From Candidatus Bathyarchaeota archaeon (lineage in GTDB: Archaea > Thermoproteota > Bathyarchaeia > Bathyarchaeales > Bathycorpusculaceae): a stretch of DNA of 64,000 nt. The notes under the pieces are model-generated. The model was given only the letters and a program-made list of their open reading frames with translations, was not told where the DNA came from and searched no databases. The stretch's first letter is position 1. The number at the start of each line of letters is the position of its first letter. Positions 1 to 9,505 of this stretch are shown here, one piece after another. A program made the translations under genes and the position numbers. The DNA lies in assembly GCA_026014545.1 (NCBI GenBank), contig JAOZIH010000002.1:1-64000 (forward strand), written 5' to 3'.

Positions 1-227
1 ATCCTAATTGCTGGATTCTTTTAGAAGTGAGTTTCGCTAATATAAGTGTTGTGTCCTCTGTTATAAGGGTTTTTGTAGCGATTGTTAGGGTAATGCACTG
101 TACATTTTACTATTATTTGCTGCTTTGCCGCTTTTTTAGGCTTGAAGATTTTCGTTAAATAACATAGTTTGATGTGTTTAAAGGTGCATAATATTTAATT
201 TGAGAAACTGAATTAATATTGGTAAGC

Positions 228-932
228 ATGGAGTTCTTCGTTGGCACTTCTGGCTGGTATTACCCATGGAATGAAAAGCGGAGCTTAGACTGGTTTGTCA
301 CAAACGCACGTCTAAACGCTGTAGAATTGAACGCAAGCTTTTACAGGTCCCCCTTAAGCAGCAAGATCAAATCATGGGCCAAGAAGGGCAAAAGCTTGAG
401 ATGGGCGGTTAAGGTAAACCGTCTCATAACGCATACATTCAAATTCAGCGAAAAGGCATTAAATACCTGGCAAAAGTTCCGCGAACTCTTCGCTCCTCTC
501 GATGAGTGTATAGATTTTTATCTGTTTCAGCTTCCGCCGAGAACAACGCCTGAATCTGAAGCCGCCCTTATCGAAGAATTTGCTGAGAAAACGGGTCTTC
601 GAAGGCGATTTGCCCTTGAAGTTAGAAACCTCGAATGGTTTAATGATGCATGGGTTAACTGGGCTTCCAAAGTGGGGATTACATTGGTAAGTGTGGATTC
701 GCCAGATTTTCCGCTCAGCGTATTCAACACAAGCGGTTTGGTCTACGAAAGAATGCATGGGAGAACAGAATGGTACGCTTACACCTACAGCGACAGAGAA
801 CTGGAAGAGACCGCGGAGAAGATTGTGAAGGCGAAACCGGAAAAGGCTTATGTGTTCTTTAACAATGATGTGGCGATGCTGGAGAATGCGAGGACGATGC
901 TGAAAATCCTCAAAGGCAAAGCATCATCATGA
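228..932 (+). CDS. DUF72 (YecE-like) family protein
   Basis: The 234-residue product opens with FVGTSGWYYPWN, the usual start of DUF72 proteins, and carries the family landmarks NASFYRSP (about residue 37), the FQLPP segment near residue 100, ALEVRN near 130 and VFFNNDV near the C-terminus. The family has a TIM-barrel-like fold and no settled biochemical role. I chose the ATG at 228; a TTG nine bases earlier is also in frame but would add only three residues. It stands alone on the plus strand and converges with the RNA-binding gene that follows, overlapping it by a few bases. Family assignment is firm; function is unknown. Confidence 0.85.
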   Translation: MEFFVGTSGWYYPWNEKRSLDWFVTNARLNAVELNASFYRSPLSSKIKSWAKKGKSLRWAVKVNRLITHTFKFSEKALNTWQKFRELFAPLDECIDFYLFQLPPRTTPESEAALIEEFAEKTGLRRRFALEVRNLEWFNDAWVNWASKVGITLVSVDSPDFPLSVFNTSGLVYERMHGRTEWYAYTYSDRELEETAEKIVKAKPEKAYVFFNNDVAMLENARTMLKILKGKASS

Positions 933-1217
933 AGCAGACTTTTTGTGTCGCCTGTAAATAATGAAAACGTGCCCTCTAACTTCCACCAACGCTGCGCCAA
1001 CCTGCTCAGCTGCTTTCACTGCTATCGCTTGAGTAGTCTCATGTTCTAAGGCGGTTTTCAAAATTTTTATTTTAAGCATTTTCTTCTGCGTCAACTGCTT
1101 CTCAATCTCGTTTGAAAGCTGAGGCGTCAAGCCTTCCTTGCCAATCCATATGGTTGGACTCTCGTCTTTCAACTTATACTTGATATGACGCTTCATTCGA
1201 CTGGTTATTTGACTCAA
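927..1217 (-). CDS. YhbY/CRM-domain RNA-binding protein
   Basis: A 96-residue protein matching the single CRM (YhbY) domain: an N-terminal helix with MKRHIKYKLKDE, then IWIGKEGLTPQLSNEIEK, a basic KIKILK strand and a C-terminal GHVFIIYRR strand. CRM domains bind structured RNA and are linked in bacteria and archaea to ribosome assembly. Its start lies inside the end of the upstream Rpp21 gene (about 44 bases overlap), so the two are almost certainly co-transcribed and translationally coupled, which fits a shared role in RNA processing. The precise RNA target cannot be read from the sequence. Confidence 0.85.
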   Translation of the reverse strand: MSQITSRMKRHIKYKLKDESPTIWIGKEGLTPQLSNEIEKQLTQKKMLKIKILKTALEHETTQAIAVKAAEQVGAALVEVRGHVFIIYRRHKKSAS

Positions 1218-1536
1218 ATTTCATTGTCTCCTTTTTCTTTCTTAACATGATGCGGGTCTTGCGTCCACAGTTTAGACAGGTTATTACTACATGAGGCTCT
1301 CGTTTTTGCTTTATGCGTACGCGGCAATTGTCACCGGGCACGAGTAGGGTATTGCATTTTCTGCAAATCTGGCGTCTATAAACTGTTGGTAAGCGTATTT
1401 TTGTAGCCATAGCGATTTTTCTGGCGGTGGCTATATAGCGGCGGGACAGCTGAGGATTGCTTTTATGGACGCGTTGAGCCTGATGGAAGAGTATCCTTAT
1501 TCGCTGCTTAGCTATTTGCTTTACTGTGGACTTCAT
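1174..1536 (-). CDS. rnp4: Ribonuclease P protein component 4 (Rpp21/Rpr2)
   Basis: The 120-residue product has the archaeal Rpp21 layout: two basic N-terminal helices with AKQRIRILFHQAQ and RRYIATARKIA, then a zinc ribbon built from CRKC near residue 58 and CLNC about 28 residues later, with a GRKTRIML strand. In archaea this protein partners Rpp29 and supports the specificity domain of RNase P RNA during 5-prime processing of pre-tRNA. It is the first gene of a two-gene minus-strand unit with the CRM protein. Length and zinc ligands are those of an intact family member. Confidence 0.88.
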   Translation of the reverse strand: MKSTVKQIAKQRIRILFHQAQRVHKSNPQLSRRYIATARKIAMATKIRLPTVYRRQICRKCNTLLVPGDNCRVRIKQKREPHVVITCLNCGRKTRIMLRKKKETMKFESNNQSNEASYQV

Positions 1537-1576
1537 TTTTTAATTATCCCTGCCGCATAGTCAGCACTAACCCAGC

Positions 1577-1586
1577 CTATAAATAG
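1577..1586 (+). promoter_or_regulatory. Possible TATA box in the rnp4/flippase divergent region
   Basis: The stretch CCTATAAATAGAG lies between the divergent rnp4 and flippase-like genes and resembles an archaeal TATA box. It is about 140 bases before the flippase start, so the transcript would carry a leader of roughly 110 bases. The element is near-symmetric and could instead serve rnp4. Confidence 0.35.
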
Positions 1587-1719
1587 AGTTCTCGACTCAT
1601 AATGCTTTTGTGCAAAATGAAAATTTCGAAGCCGGCGTCGACAACAAAAAGGGATTCAGCCAGCCGAGATACTTTTTAATAATTACCCGTTATCTTATTC
1701 AAGACTTAAGTGAAGGCTA

Positions 1720-2796
1720 TTGAGTCTCAGCAAAAGAAACATAATTAGAATTGGCGTTTCTCTCGTCATCGGCGTCCTCCTGCTCATCGTTTTGCTCTGG
1801 TGGACGGGAATAGACAAAATAATAGAGCAGATAAGCTCTGTGTCGCCATTATGGCTTGCAGTATCCGCAGTTGTCATTATACCCGCATATGCCGTAAAGG
1901 CATTACGCTGGAAGCTACTGCTGAAGCCTGTTAAAAATGGGATACACGTTAGCAACGCGTTCTGGTCTACAGCCCTCGGCTCCATGGTTAACACGTTAAT
2001 TCCGATCAGAATAGGTGAATTCGCAAGGGCTTATGTGCTGGGAGAAAAAGAAAAAACAGGTTTCGCACCAGCCTTTTCATCAATAGTCGTGGAGCGAACC
2101 CTTGACCTAATAGGACTTCTAACCATAGGAGTCGCCACAATGCTGATTGTATCCACGCAAACAAGCTTGGATCAGTTGGTGGCGAATATCTTCACGGCTG
2201 TAGCTCTGCTCATCATTGCGATACTTGCAGTTATAGTTGTAGGAACAAAAAAAGAAGCGGCAATTATCAAACTAGTAATGCAGGTTACATCGAAAATTCC
2301 TTTTGTTAAGAAATACTCTGCAAGAATTGCAGAGTTCGCAAGTTCACTAATCAAGGGGCTACAAGGGCTAAGCCAAAACCCCAGGATGCTCGCCGTGAAC
2401 TTCTCGCTGACTTGGGCTGCATGGCTTGTGCATACATCCGCCATCTACTTCGTATTTATGGCATTCAACTACCCAATTTCAATTGCAGCCGCAACGCTTG
2501 GCGGAACGCTCATGTCGCTTTCGCACATATTACCTGCAACACCAGGCTATGTCGGATCATACGAAGCCTTTTGGGCGCTGATTTTCACCATGCTTGGCGT
2601 AACAGAAATGGATGTGCTGTTATCCATCGGCTTAATAAGCCACATCATAGGAGCGCTACCTGTCGTCGCCGTAGGCTGCATAAGCGTCATTTGGCTTGGC
2701 GTCTCTTTTGAAGAAATTTTCTCATTCAAAAAATACAATGAGACACATAACACAGAACATGGGAATTTAGAAGCTAACAGAAGAAAGCTGCAATGA
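1720..2796 (+). CDS. Lysylphosphatidylglycerol synthase TM-type (UPF0104) membrane protein, putative flippase
   Basis: A 358-residue polytopic protein of the LPG-synthase transmembrane/UPF0104 family, with about eight hydrophobic segments and the signatures NTLIPIRIGEFARAYVLG near residue 92 and SHILPATPGYVGSYEAFW near residue 270. Relatives move or modify lipid-linked sugars in the membrane. No ATG is available; the product appears to start at TTG (1720). It faces a GT2 glycosyltransferase and an epimerase in a convergent arrangement, which supports a role in surface glycan or polyprenyl-lipid handling. A second copy of the family lies at 31994-33037. The transported lipid is not known. Confidence 0.75.
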   Translation: MSLSKRNIIRIGVSLVIGVLLLIVLLWWTGIDKIIEQISSVSPLWLAVSAVVIIPAYAVKALRWKLLLKPVKNGIHVSNAFWSTALGSMVNTLIPIRIGEFARAYVLGEKEKTGFAPAFSSIVVERTLDLIGLLTIGVATMLIVSTQTSLDQLVANIFTAVALLIIAILAVIVVGTKKEAAIIKLVMQVTSKIPFVKKYSARIAEFASSLIKGLQGLSQNPRMLAVNFSLTWAAWLVHTSAIYFVFMAFNYPISIAAATLGGTLMSLSHILPATPGYVGSYEAFWALIFTMLGVTEMDVLLSIGLISHIIGALPVVAVGCISVIWLGVSFEEIFSFKKYNETHNTEHGNLEANRRKLQ

Positions 2797-2828
2797 AGTT
2801 TTCTAAACAAGCAACGGAAAAAAATGCA

Positions 2829-3629
2829 TTATGGATTAGGCTGTTTGAGGCGTTTACCGTTATATTCCTGCTTAACAGCGCGGAGCGCACGAAACTCGGA
2901 CAACACAACCTTGGGCATCTTTCGCAAGCTATACACCTTGCTACCTCCTGAGCGCGCCCGGTAGGCAATTGGCACCTCAATAACGCTATAACGCTTCACG
3001 GACATACGCGCAGTGAACTCGAGCCAAAAGTTATACGGTGAATACTTAACTTCCTTAGCCACATCCTGCGCTAAAGGAACCCGCATGAGGCGCATAACAC
3101 TTGTAACATCCCTACATTGCAGGGGAAACATCATGCGCTCCAGAAGCTGAAGCCCCTTTGAAAGAAAACGGCGATACAGAGGCTCCCGTCTAACAACTCG
3201 GCAGCCCATAACAATGTCAGGAGCGTAGCGTTGCATAATCCGCCACAGTCGGAAAAGGTCATTCGGCTCGTATTGCCCGTCCGAATCGATGGCTACAACA
3301 TACTCGTAATCAGCTGGGCTTATACTGAGAAAAGCTTCTCGCATAGCGCGGGGATAACCCTTCTTTGCCGCAGCCATCCTAACGCGGAGCCGCGGGAACT
3401 CCGCCGCTAACTTGCGAAGAACTTCTTTGGTGCCGTCGGTGCTGCCGTCCTCAAAAACCCATATGTCAATGTTGCCCATTTTGCTGGCTACTTTCTCGTA
3501 AAGTTCTTTTATGGTGCTTTCAATTGTAGCTGCTTCGTTGTAAACGGGCATTATGAGTGCTACGCGCTCTTTACCAGAAAGCTGACCCGATGCACTTGCC
3601 GTTAAGTTATTAGCCATCTGCTTCTTCAT
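2829..3629 (-). CDS. GT2 family glycosyltransferase (dolichyl-phosphate mannose synthase-like)
   Basis: The 266-residue protein begins its GT-A domain with VALIMPVYNEAATIE near residue 24, followed by VFEDGSTDGT, the AIDSDGQYEP metal-binding DxD near residue 115, and a C-terminal MPKVVLSEFRALR amphipathic stretch. This is the pattern of enzymes that transfer sugars to polyprenyl or dolichyl phosphate. There is no clear C-terminal transmembrane domain. The first Met is close to a second (MKKQMANN), so the start is uncertain by four residues. It lies just downstream of the epimerase on the same strand, and they likely form one glycan-synthesis unit. Confidence 0.82.
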   Translation of the reverse strand: MKKQMANNLTASASGQLSGKERVALIMPVYNEAATIESTIKELYEKVASKMGNIDIWVFEDGSTDGTKEVLRKLAAEFPRLRVRMAAAKKGYPRAMREAFLSISPADYEYVVAIDSDGQYEPNDLFRLWRIMQRYAPDIVMGCRVVRREPLYRRFLSKGLQLLERMMFPLQCRDVTSVMRLMRVPLAQDVAKEVKYSPYNFWLEFTARMSVKRYSVIEVPIAYRARSGGSKVYSLRKMPKVVLSEFRALRAVKQEYNGKRLKQPNP

Positions 3630-3674
3630 TACTGCGCTGACTTGTTTTAAATTTTTTTAAAGGTAAGCCATGGC

Positions 3675-4724
3675 TCAGCGTTCGAAAAGCGCTTTCTCCA
3701 AATTTGCCTTAACCGCGGCGACATCGTGGTTTGCGAAATACCAGTCGATGGTTTTTTGGAAGCCTTCTTTGTAAGAGACTTTGGGAGCCCAGCCCAAGAT
3801 GCGAAGCGCTTTAGTCAAGTCTGCAGCTCTTGATGCGACGCCTTGAGGCTTGCTCAAGTCATGGATGATACGCTTTGGCCTCCAGCCTACTATGTCAAAC
3901 ACTAATTCAGCAGCTTGATTAAGCGTTAGGCGGTCGCTACGTCCCGCGTTCACGGCGGAGCCATCTTCGATTTTCTCTGAAGCCAATATGAGGGCGTCAA
4001 CTATGTCTTGGACATAAGTGAAGTTTCGGTCTTGCTCGCCGGTGCCCCATATGACAAAAGGGTCCATTTTGATGAATGCCTTAGCTATTAGGGCAATAAT
4101 GGCGTGGGTTTCGTTTTCTCTCGGTCCGTAAGCCGTGAATATCCGCACTGACGCGGTTTTCATGCCATACTCCCTGTGGTAAGCGCGCAGGGCCATTTCA
4201 CCCATTAGCTTGGCCCAGCCGTATTCCAAATCAGCAAGCGCCTTGTCCCGCATGAAGGGGTCAGCATCGTCTTCCTTAAGCAGATAGCTGGAACCCGACT
4301 TTTCTTGGAGATAGGCAGGGTATACGCAGGCGGAGCTTGCGAAGCATACGCGGTCTACGCCGGCTTTACATGCTTCTTCGAAGACTAATTGGTCCAAAAT
4401 CATGTTTGTGCAGCACTCAGCGGGATGCGACGCAATGTAGCCTCGTCCTCCATGAAGCGCAGCAAGATGGAATACTACATCGACATCTTCAACCATGCGT
4501 TTTGTGAAGCTCTTATCCTTAAGGTCGCCGCGGTACACTGTTAATCCATTATGAACCCATATGTCTGAGCCTTTCTTTGTTAACGGATATTCTAAATTTG
4601 ATAGTTTTCCGCTGGAAAAGTCGTCGCCAACCCTGACTTCGGCGCCCCGGGCTATCAGTGCATCAACCAGATGGCTTCCTATGAAGGAGGCGCCGCCTGT
4701 TACCAGCACCAATTTGCCTTTCAA
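3675..4724 (-). CDS. NAD-dependent epimerase/dehydratase (extended SDR, sugar nucleotide)
   Basis: A 349-residue extended short-chain dehydrogenase. The Rossmann motif appears as VTGGASFIGSHLVDAL at residues 8-23, the HLAALHGGRG segment near 87, the catalytic YGWAKLMGE (YxxxK) near 168, and RIFTAYGPRENE near 194. These mark nucleotide-sugar epimerases and dehydratases related to GDP-mannose-3,5-epimerase and UDP-glucose 4-epimerase. It is the upstream gene of a short minus-strand unit with the GT2 glycosyltransferase, so it probably supplies a modified sugar donor for surface glycosylation. The exact substrate cannot be fixed by reading alone. Confidence 0.83.
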   Translation of the reverse strand: MKGKLVLVTGGASFIGSHLVDALIARGAEVRVGDDFSSGKLSNLEYPLTKKGSDIWVHNGLTVYRGDLKDKSFTKRMVEDVDVVFHLAALHGGRGYIASHPAECCTNMILDQLVFEEACKAGVDRVCFASSACVYPAYLQEKSGSSYLLKEDDADPFMRDKALADLEYGWAKLMGEMALRAYHREYGMKTASVRIFTAYGPRENETHAIIALIAKAFIKMDPFVIWGTGEQDRNFTYVQDIVDALILASEKIEDGSAVNAGRSDRLTLNQAAELVFDIVGWRPKRIIHDLSKPQGVASRAADLTKALRILGWAPKVSYKEGFQKTIDWYFANHDVAAVKANLEKALFER

Positions 4725-4968
4725 CTTTTCAGCCCCGCGATTGTAAATGCTTACTTAATGCGGCTACAGCAATTAAACTTTTCATGTTTCAATAATCATG
4801 TGCATGAACGATTTCGGAAAAGTGGATTATTAAATTTGAATGAGTATTAGCTGCAAACTCTTGCGGTAGCTCCCTTAGGCGCGTTAACGTGTGTTCCTTT
4901 AGCAGAACAAAATGTTCCGCGAGAAGAGTGAAATATGCTCCTCTACACCTTACATAATAGTGAAAAGC

Positions 4969-6222
4969 ATGAACAAGACTCTTTTGCTTAAAGCACTTGC
5001 TCTGTTGCTGCTTTTCTCTTCAACCGATAAAATAAATCTCACATCTACGGTTAAGGCATACACTATAGTTGTGCCAGATAATTATCCCACAATTCAGGAG
5101 GCAATAACCCACGCAGTTGACGGAGATACCGTGTTTGTTAAATCGGGAACGTATCTGGTGGATGAAAACACGACGATTGTGGTAAATAAGACGCTGTCTT
5201 TAATTGGCGAAGATCCAGCAGCCACGGTGATTCTCGGCGCCACCAATGAAAGTTATGAGAATGGCATCGCGATTAGACTTGCAGCGCCGAACAGCACTGT
5301 TTCAGGTTTTACAATAACAAATTTCGTAGTGGCAATTGCAGTTGCAAACTATTATGATGAACCATACCCGTCAGGTTGCAAGATAATTAATAACAACATC
5401 GTTAACAATTCGGAAGGCATACGACCCCAGAGAAACAACTTGCTCATATCGGAAAACAACATAACCAAAAACAATGTGGGCATCTCGGGGTATAATACAC
5501 AAAACATCATTATTACACGCAACAGAATAATTGGGAATGGATACGGCGTAAACATCGGTGCATGCAGAAACGTAACTGTGACCGAAAACCAAATCGCCAA
5601 TAACACATATGGATTAAATCTTGTTTATTACGGACCCTACCTGATCAGCGGCAACAGCATAACTGGTAACAGTTGCGGAATAAGATTTGCAGAAGCATGC
5701 AACAACGCAACAGTCTACGGCAATAGTATCACGCAAAACACTGTTGGAGCCGCGCTTCTGATTTTCCCGAACGCCGGAGACTTGGTTGTCAGCGGCGTCG
5801 GCAACATCGTTTTCGGCAACCTGTTTATTGATAATACTAAGCAGGTAGCGCAGGAAAAGAGCCCGTATAATTACCCGTCTACAACGAGGATGGGCACAGA
5901 TATTGTGGTATGGGATAATGGTACATTAGGCAACAACTGGGATGATTATTCTGGCATAGACGCGGATAATGATGGAATAGGAGATACCCCATACATCATA
6001 GACGGAGATAACAAAGATTATTATCCACTTATTACACAGAATATTAACAGGCCACCCACCACGTCGACTCCGCCTTCCACAGCATCCCCTTCGTTAAGCA
6101 CAGAGCCCACGCCAGAGCAAGCGACCGTAACAGCGCTTATTGCCGTTGCAATCGCGGCAATCACTTTTGCAGTAAGTGGACTGGTCTACTTCAAAAAGCG
6201 CCAAAAGGGTAAGAAGCTATGA
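4969..6222 (+). CDS. NosD-like right-handed beta-helix surface protein
   Basis: I choose ATG at 4969, giving 417 residues that open with MNKTLLLKALALLLLFSS, a clean signal peptide; an in-frame ATG at 4912 would hide it behind a polar tail. The body begins with YPTIQEAITHAVDGDTVFV, typical of pectate-lyase-like and NosD proteins, and continues with many Asn-rich beta-helix turns such as NNNIVNNSEGI and ENNITKNNVGI. Near the end come a calcium-like DADNDGIGDTPYIIDG turn, a Pro/Ser/Thr linker, and a C-terminal membrane helix followed by KKRQKGKK. It is first in a three-gene operon, overlapping the next gene by four bases. Confidence 0.85.
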   Translation: MNKTLLLKALALLLLFSSTDKINLTSTVKAYTIVVPDNYPTIQEAITHAVDGDTVFVKSGTYLVDENTTIVVNKTLSLIGEDPAATVILGATNESYENGIAIRLAAPNSTVSGFTITNFVVAIAVANYYDEPYPSGCKIINNNIVNNSEGIRPQRNNLLISENNITKNNVGISGYNTQNIIITRNRIIGNGYGVNIGACRNVTVTENQIANNTYGLNLVYYGPYLISGNSITGNSCGIRFAEACNNATVYGNSITQNTVGAALLIFPNAGDLVVSGVGNIVFGNLFIDNTKQVAQEKSPYNYPSTTRMGTDIVVWDNGTLGNNWDDYSGIDADNDGIGDTPYIIDGDNKDYYPLITQNINRPPTTSTPPSTASPSLSTEPTPEQATVTALIAVAIAAITFAVSGLVYFKKRQKGKKL

Positions 6223-8969
6223 AGAAAACAACTTTGTTGTCAACACTTGCAGCTGTGATCCTTTTATCAGCTACTTTTAGTTTACAATTTAACTGGAAGG
6301 CAGAGGCTAACTTCTTGCCATTACCTACCCCCTCGCCTGCGATTACCATAAAAAGCGATGGAAGCATCGACCCCTCAACAGTGCCGATTCAACGTTCAGG
6401 GAACACGTACACGCTAACTGCGAACCTCTCGGGCTACACAATTGTAATAGAACGCGATTACATCGTGTTTGACGGCGCAGGCTATACTATTATGGGCAAT
6501 GGAAGCTCCATTGGAATTTTTCTTAGAAACACGCAAGGTGTTACAATCAGAAATATTAGAGTAGTTAATTTTGACTGCGGCATAGAAGTCTTTTCTGAGT
6601 TTTTTGTTAGCGGAACTTCTAGTGATAATAAATTTTTAGACAACATTGTTGAAGGCAACACTGTCGGAATACGTTTAGGCAACTCGTACAATAACATGTT
6701 AAGAAATAACAGTATGCGCAATAACAAAAGGAACCTCTGGTTGGCAAGTAGCTACATAAATGACATTGACGCGTCCAACACGGTGAACGGCAAGCCAGTA
6801 ATCTACTGGGTAAACCAAACGGGCCGAACCGTGCCGGCTGACGCGGGGTTTGTCGCGCTTATAAACTGCACGAATATGAAAGTTCAAGGGTTAAACTTAA
6901 CCAACAATGGAAATAGCATTCTTCTTGTTAATACAACGGAATCAGAGGTTGTCAGGAACAGCGTTAAGGAATGTGAAAAGGGCATTTATCTAATTAACTG
7001 CCAGCGCATCCTCATCAGCGAAAACGCCATTGAAAACAACGAGGAAGGCATAAGTCTGGAAAACTCACAAAACAATACAATAGCTTTGAATAACATAGCA
7101 GAAAACAGGATTGGCGTTTACGCCTTGTCTTCAAGCGCTAACAACATTTTTGACAATGTGATTGCGCGCAACACTGAAGATGGAATGGATCTTTGCGGCG
7201 AGCGAAATTCAACCATCCTCAATAATATGGTAGTTGACAATAACCAAACAGGCATAAGCGTTTTTGATTCTATGGGCAATAGTATAGTGGCTAACAGGAT
7301 AACCGGCACTGCAGGAAATGGAGTCAAGTTATGGTATAACGCAAACAGCAACAAGATTCTGCAAAATCACGTAGCGGCCAACGGTGTAGGCATATTGATA
7401 GCTGATTCAGGGGATAATCTTCTGATTGGAAATAATTTTACAGGAAACAGCGAATGGGGCTTGCGTCTGGAGGGAACCCAGAACAACAACAAGATTTACC
7501 TTAACAACTTTGTCAGCAACAAAAGCGAGCGACTACCAGTCTCTATTCCCGGTATATGGTCGCTGCAGGAAACGAAGCCTGGAGGCGGAAACGTCTGGGA
7601 TAACGGCACCGCGGGAAATTACTGGAGCGACTATACTAAACGGTACCCAAACGCCTCAGAGAGCGGCAATTCAGGAATAGGAGACACACCCTACTACATC
7701 AACGAGAACAACATTGACCGCTACCCGTTGATGAGGCCTGTTTCAGCTTTTGAGTTTAATGAAGAAACAGTTAATGGCGATTATGATTGGCCAATGTTTA
7801 GAGCCAACGCGGCGAGAACAGGCTATGCTGAAGCGGACGCGCCAGACAGCAACCAACTTTTCTGGAGGTTCAAAACTGGAGGCGCAGTTACTTCTTCGCC
7901 TACTGTGGCTGAAGGCGTAGTATATTTCAGTTCAGAAGAAGGCTACCTATACGCGGTTACCATTGCTTCTGGCAGAGAGGTCTGGCGGGTCCACTTGGGC
8001 GCAGGCATAAGCTCACCTGCGGTTGCTTCAGGCAAAGTTCTCGTAACCTGCAAGCTAGGCGATGTTGTCGCTGTTGACGCAAAGTCGGGAACGCAGGTTT
8101 GGCGGCAGCCGCTTGGCGAAGAGGCAGGGTTCGGTTCTCCGCTGGTTGTGGGCTCGCGTGTCTTCGTGAACGGGAAACGTAGCGTTCATGTTTTTAACTT
8201 GGAGGTAGGTGCGAACCTCTATAATGAAGAGGTTAACCTTCGCGGTTCTGGCAGTGTAGCGCCTTTGGCTTATGATGGCAACTTGATTCTGGCTTTGGCT
8301 GCCACGGGCGAAACGTTTGGGTGTAACGGTTTTGAAGCTGCAAATGGCTATGGACGCTTCTGGGTCACAATTGGCCCTTCAAGCGTTGACTTGCTAAAGA
8401 GTGGGGCAGTGGTCAGCGATGGCAAAGTGTTCGCGGTTAATGTTAATCCAGAAGGTTACAGCACAGTGTACGCCATGAATGACTTTGGAATGACTGCGTG
8501 GAATCAGCAGTTGGATGGTGTCACGGAAGCTTCGCCTGCTGTTGCCTACGGCAGGGTTTATGTGCCCACTGACAGGCATGCTTATGCGCTTAATGCCACC
8601 GATGGCGCGATAATGTGGAGTTACCCTGTGGAAGGCAAGGGTTCAATTTCTTCACCTGCAATAGCGGATGGAAAGGTGTTCTTCGGCTTTGATAATGGGC
8701 ACATTTATGCTCTGGACGCTTATACTGGCGCGCTGATTTGGGAGTACAGGACAGGAGGCGCTGTGCGGTCTTCGCCTGCCATTTCAGAAGGGCTGTTGTT
8801 TGTGGGCTCAAATGATGGGTATCTTTACGCGATAGGGCGGCAGCCTGAAACGGGCACCGTGTCGATAGGCTTGCAATACTTGATTGCTTTAGGCGTTTCT
8901 GGCGTTTTGGCGGTTGCAGGCGTGCTGTTTTACTTTAAGAGGCGCAACTCAAAGGCGAACGGTGCATGA
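6219..8969 (+). CDS. NosD beta-helix fused to a PQQ-type beta-propeller, membrane-anchored
   Basis: A 916-residue secreted protein with three parts. A signal peptide is followed by a beta-helix of NosD/CASH-type repeats (about residues 50-500) that ends with the same GIGDTPYYI turn as its neighbour. From WPMFRANAARTGYAEADAP (about 520) a PQQ-like propeller runs to about 870 with repeats of the form SSPTVAEGVVYFSS. A C-terminal membrane helix ends in FKRRNSK. The propeller entry is very close to that of the protein at 14940-17078, so the two share ancestry. Start and stop overlap both neighbours by ATGA, indicating one operon. The ligand is unknown; no enzymatic residues are evident. Confidence 0.83.
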   Translation: MKKTTLLSTLAAVILLSATFSLQFNWKAEANFLPLPTPSPAITIKSDGSIDPSTVPIQRSGNTYTLTANLSGYTIVIERDYIVFDGAGYTIMGNGSSIGIFLRNTQGVTIRNIRVVNFDCGIEVFSEFFVSGTSSDNKFLDNIVEGNTVGIRLGNSYNNMLRNNSMRNNKRNLWLASSYINDIDASNTVNGKPVIYWVNQTGRTVPADAGFVALINCTNMKVQGLNLTNNGNSILLVNTTESEVVRNSVKECEKGIYLINCQRILISENAIENNEEGISLENSQNNTIALNNIAENRIGVYALSSSANNIFDNVIARNTEDGMDLCGERNSTILNNMVVDNNQTGISVFDSMGNSIVANRITGTAGNGVKLWYNANSNKILQNHVAANGVGILIADSGDNLLIGNNFTGNSEWGLRLEGTQNNNKIYLNNFVSNKSERLPVSIPGIWSLQETKPGGGNVWDNGTAGNYWSDYTKRYPNASESGNSGIGDTPYYINENNIDRYPLMRPVSAFEFNEETVNGDYDWPMFRANAARTGYAEADAPDSNQLFWRFKTGGAVTSSPTVAEGVVYFSSEEGYLYAVTIASGREVWRVHLGAGISSPAVASGKVLVTCKLGDVVAVDAKSGTQVWRQPLGEEAGFGSPLVVGSRVFVNGKRSVHVFNLEVGANLYNEEVNLRGSGSVAPLAYDGNLILALAATGETFGCNGFEAANGYGRFWVTIGPSSVDLLKSGAVVSDGKVFAVNVNPEGYSTVYAMNDFGMTAWNQQLDGVTEASPAVAYGRVYVPTDRHAYALNATDGAIMWSYPVEGKGSISSPAIADGKVFFGFDNGHIYALDAYTGALIWEYRTGGAVRSSPAISEGLLFVGSNDGYLYAIGRQPETGTVSIGLQYLIALGVSGVLAVAGVLFYFKRRNSKANGA

Positions 8970-9436
8970 GGAAGCAATCTTGGATTATTATAGCCGTTGT
9001 CGCTGCGGGTTTGGTGGTTGCTGGCGCGTTCTTCCTTAATCAAGAACTTGTTGTTAAGCACATGTATCCGCAGGATGCGCTTCACAGGGATGCTAATCTC
9101 GCGGTTAGGGGCATCGTTACTTCAGTTGAGCGGAATCATGTCACTAGCGGTTTAGTCGCCACCAACTATCATATCTGGCGCTTCTTTGTTCGGTTGAATA
9201 TAACTGAAGTGCTGTGGACAAGCGAGGAGTATCTTAATTCGTCGGTAGGTGGCTGCGTGGTTTTTGGCAGCAACAGTATCTGCGTTGGCTATGATTATCT
9301 GGATGATCCACAGCTTGCGTTGGGTCAGGAAATTGAATGCAAAGGCTTCTATCTTGGAGTAACTGACACCGCATATTCTTTTGTTTTAACAGTCGCGCCA
9401 AGCATAAACGGCAGTTACCTCAAACCAAGGATTTAA
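8966..9436 (+). CDS. Small membrane-anchored extracytoplasmic protein, unknown function
   Basis: A 156-residue protein with a single N-terminal membrane segment (MRKQSWIIIAVVAAGLVVAG) and a beta-rich outside domain containing NLAVRGIVTSVERN, a TEVLW segment and GQEIECKGFYLG. The strand pattern is OB-fold-like, but I do not recognise a named family. It overlaps the preceding NosD-PQQ gene by the ATGA tetranucleotide, so it is the last gene of the surface operon and probably works at the membrane with the two larger proteins. Confidence 0.7.
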   Translation: MRKQSWIIIAVVAAGLVVAGAFFLNQELVVKHMYPQDALHRDANLAVRGIVTSVERNHVTSGLVATNYHIWRFFVRLNITEVLWTSEEYLNSSVGGCVVFGSNSICVGYDYLDDPQLALGQEIECKGFYLGVTDTAYSFVLTVAPSINGSYLKPRI

Positions 9437-9505
9437 GAGCTATGGTTTGGTTTTGAGGTGTTTTTGTGGATAGTTTTAAATGTGCTTATTCCGCATGTAT
9501 GAAGC

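Noticed and set aside
1602-1679. 25-codon frame starting 16 bases after the TATA-like element upstream of the flippase gene
   Set aside because: The distance would suit a leaderless message, but the peptide is low in complexity, has no recognisable feature and could easily be chance.
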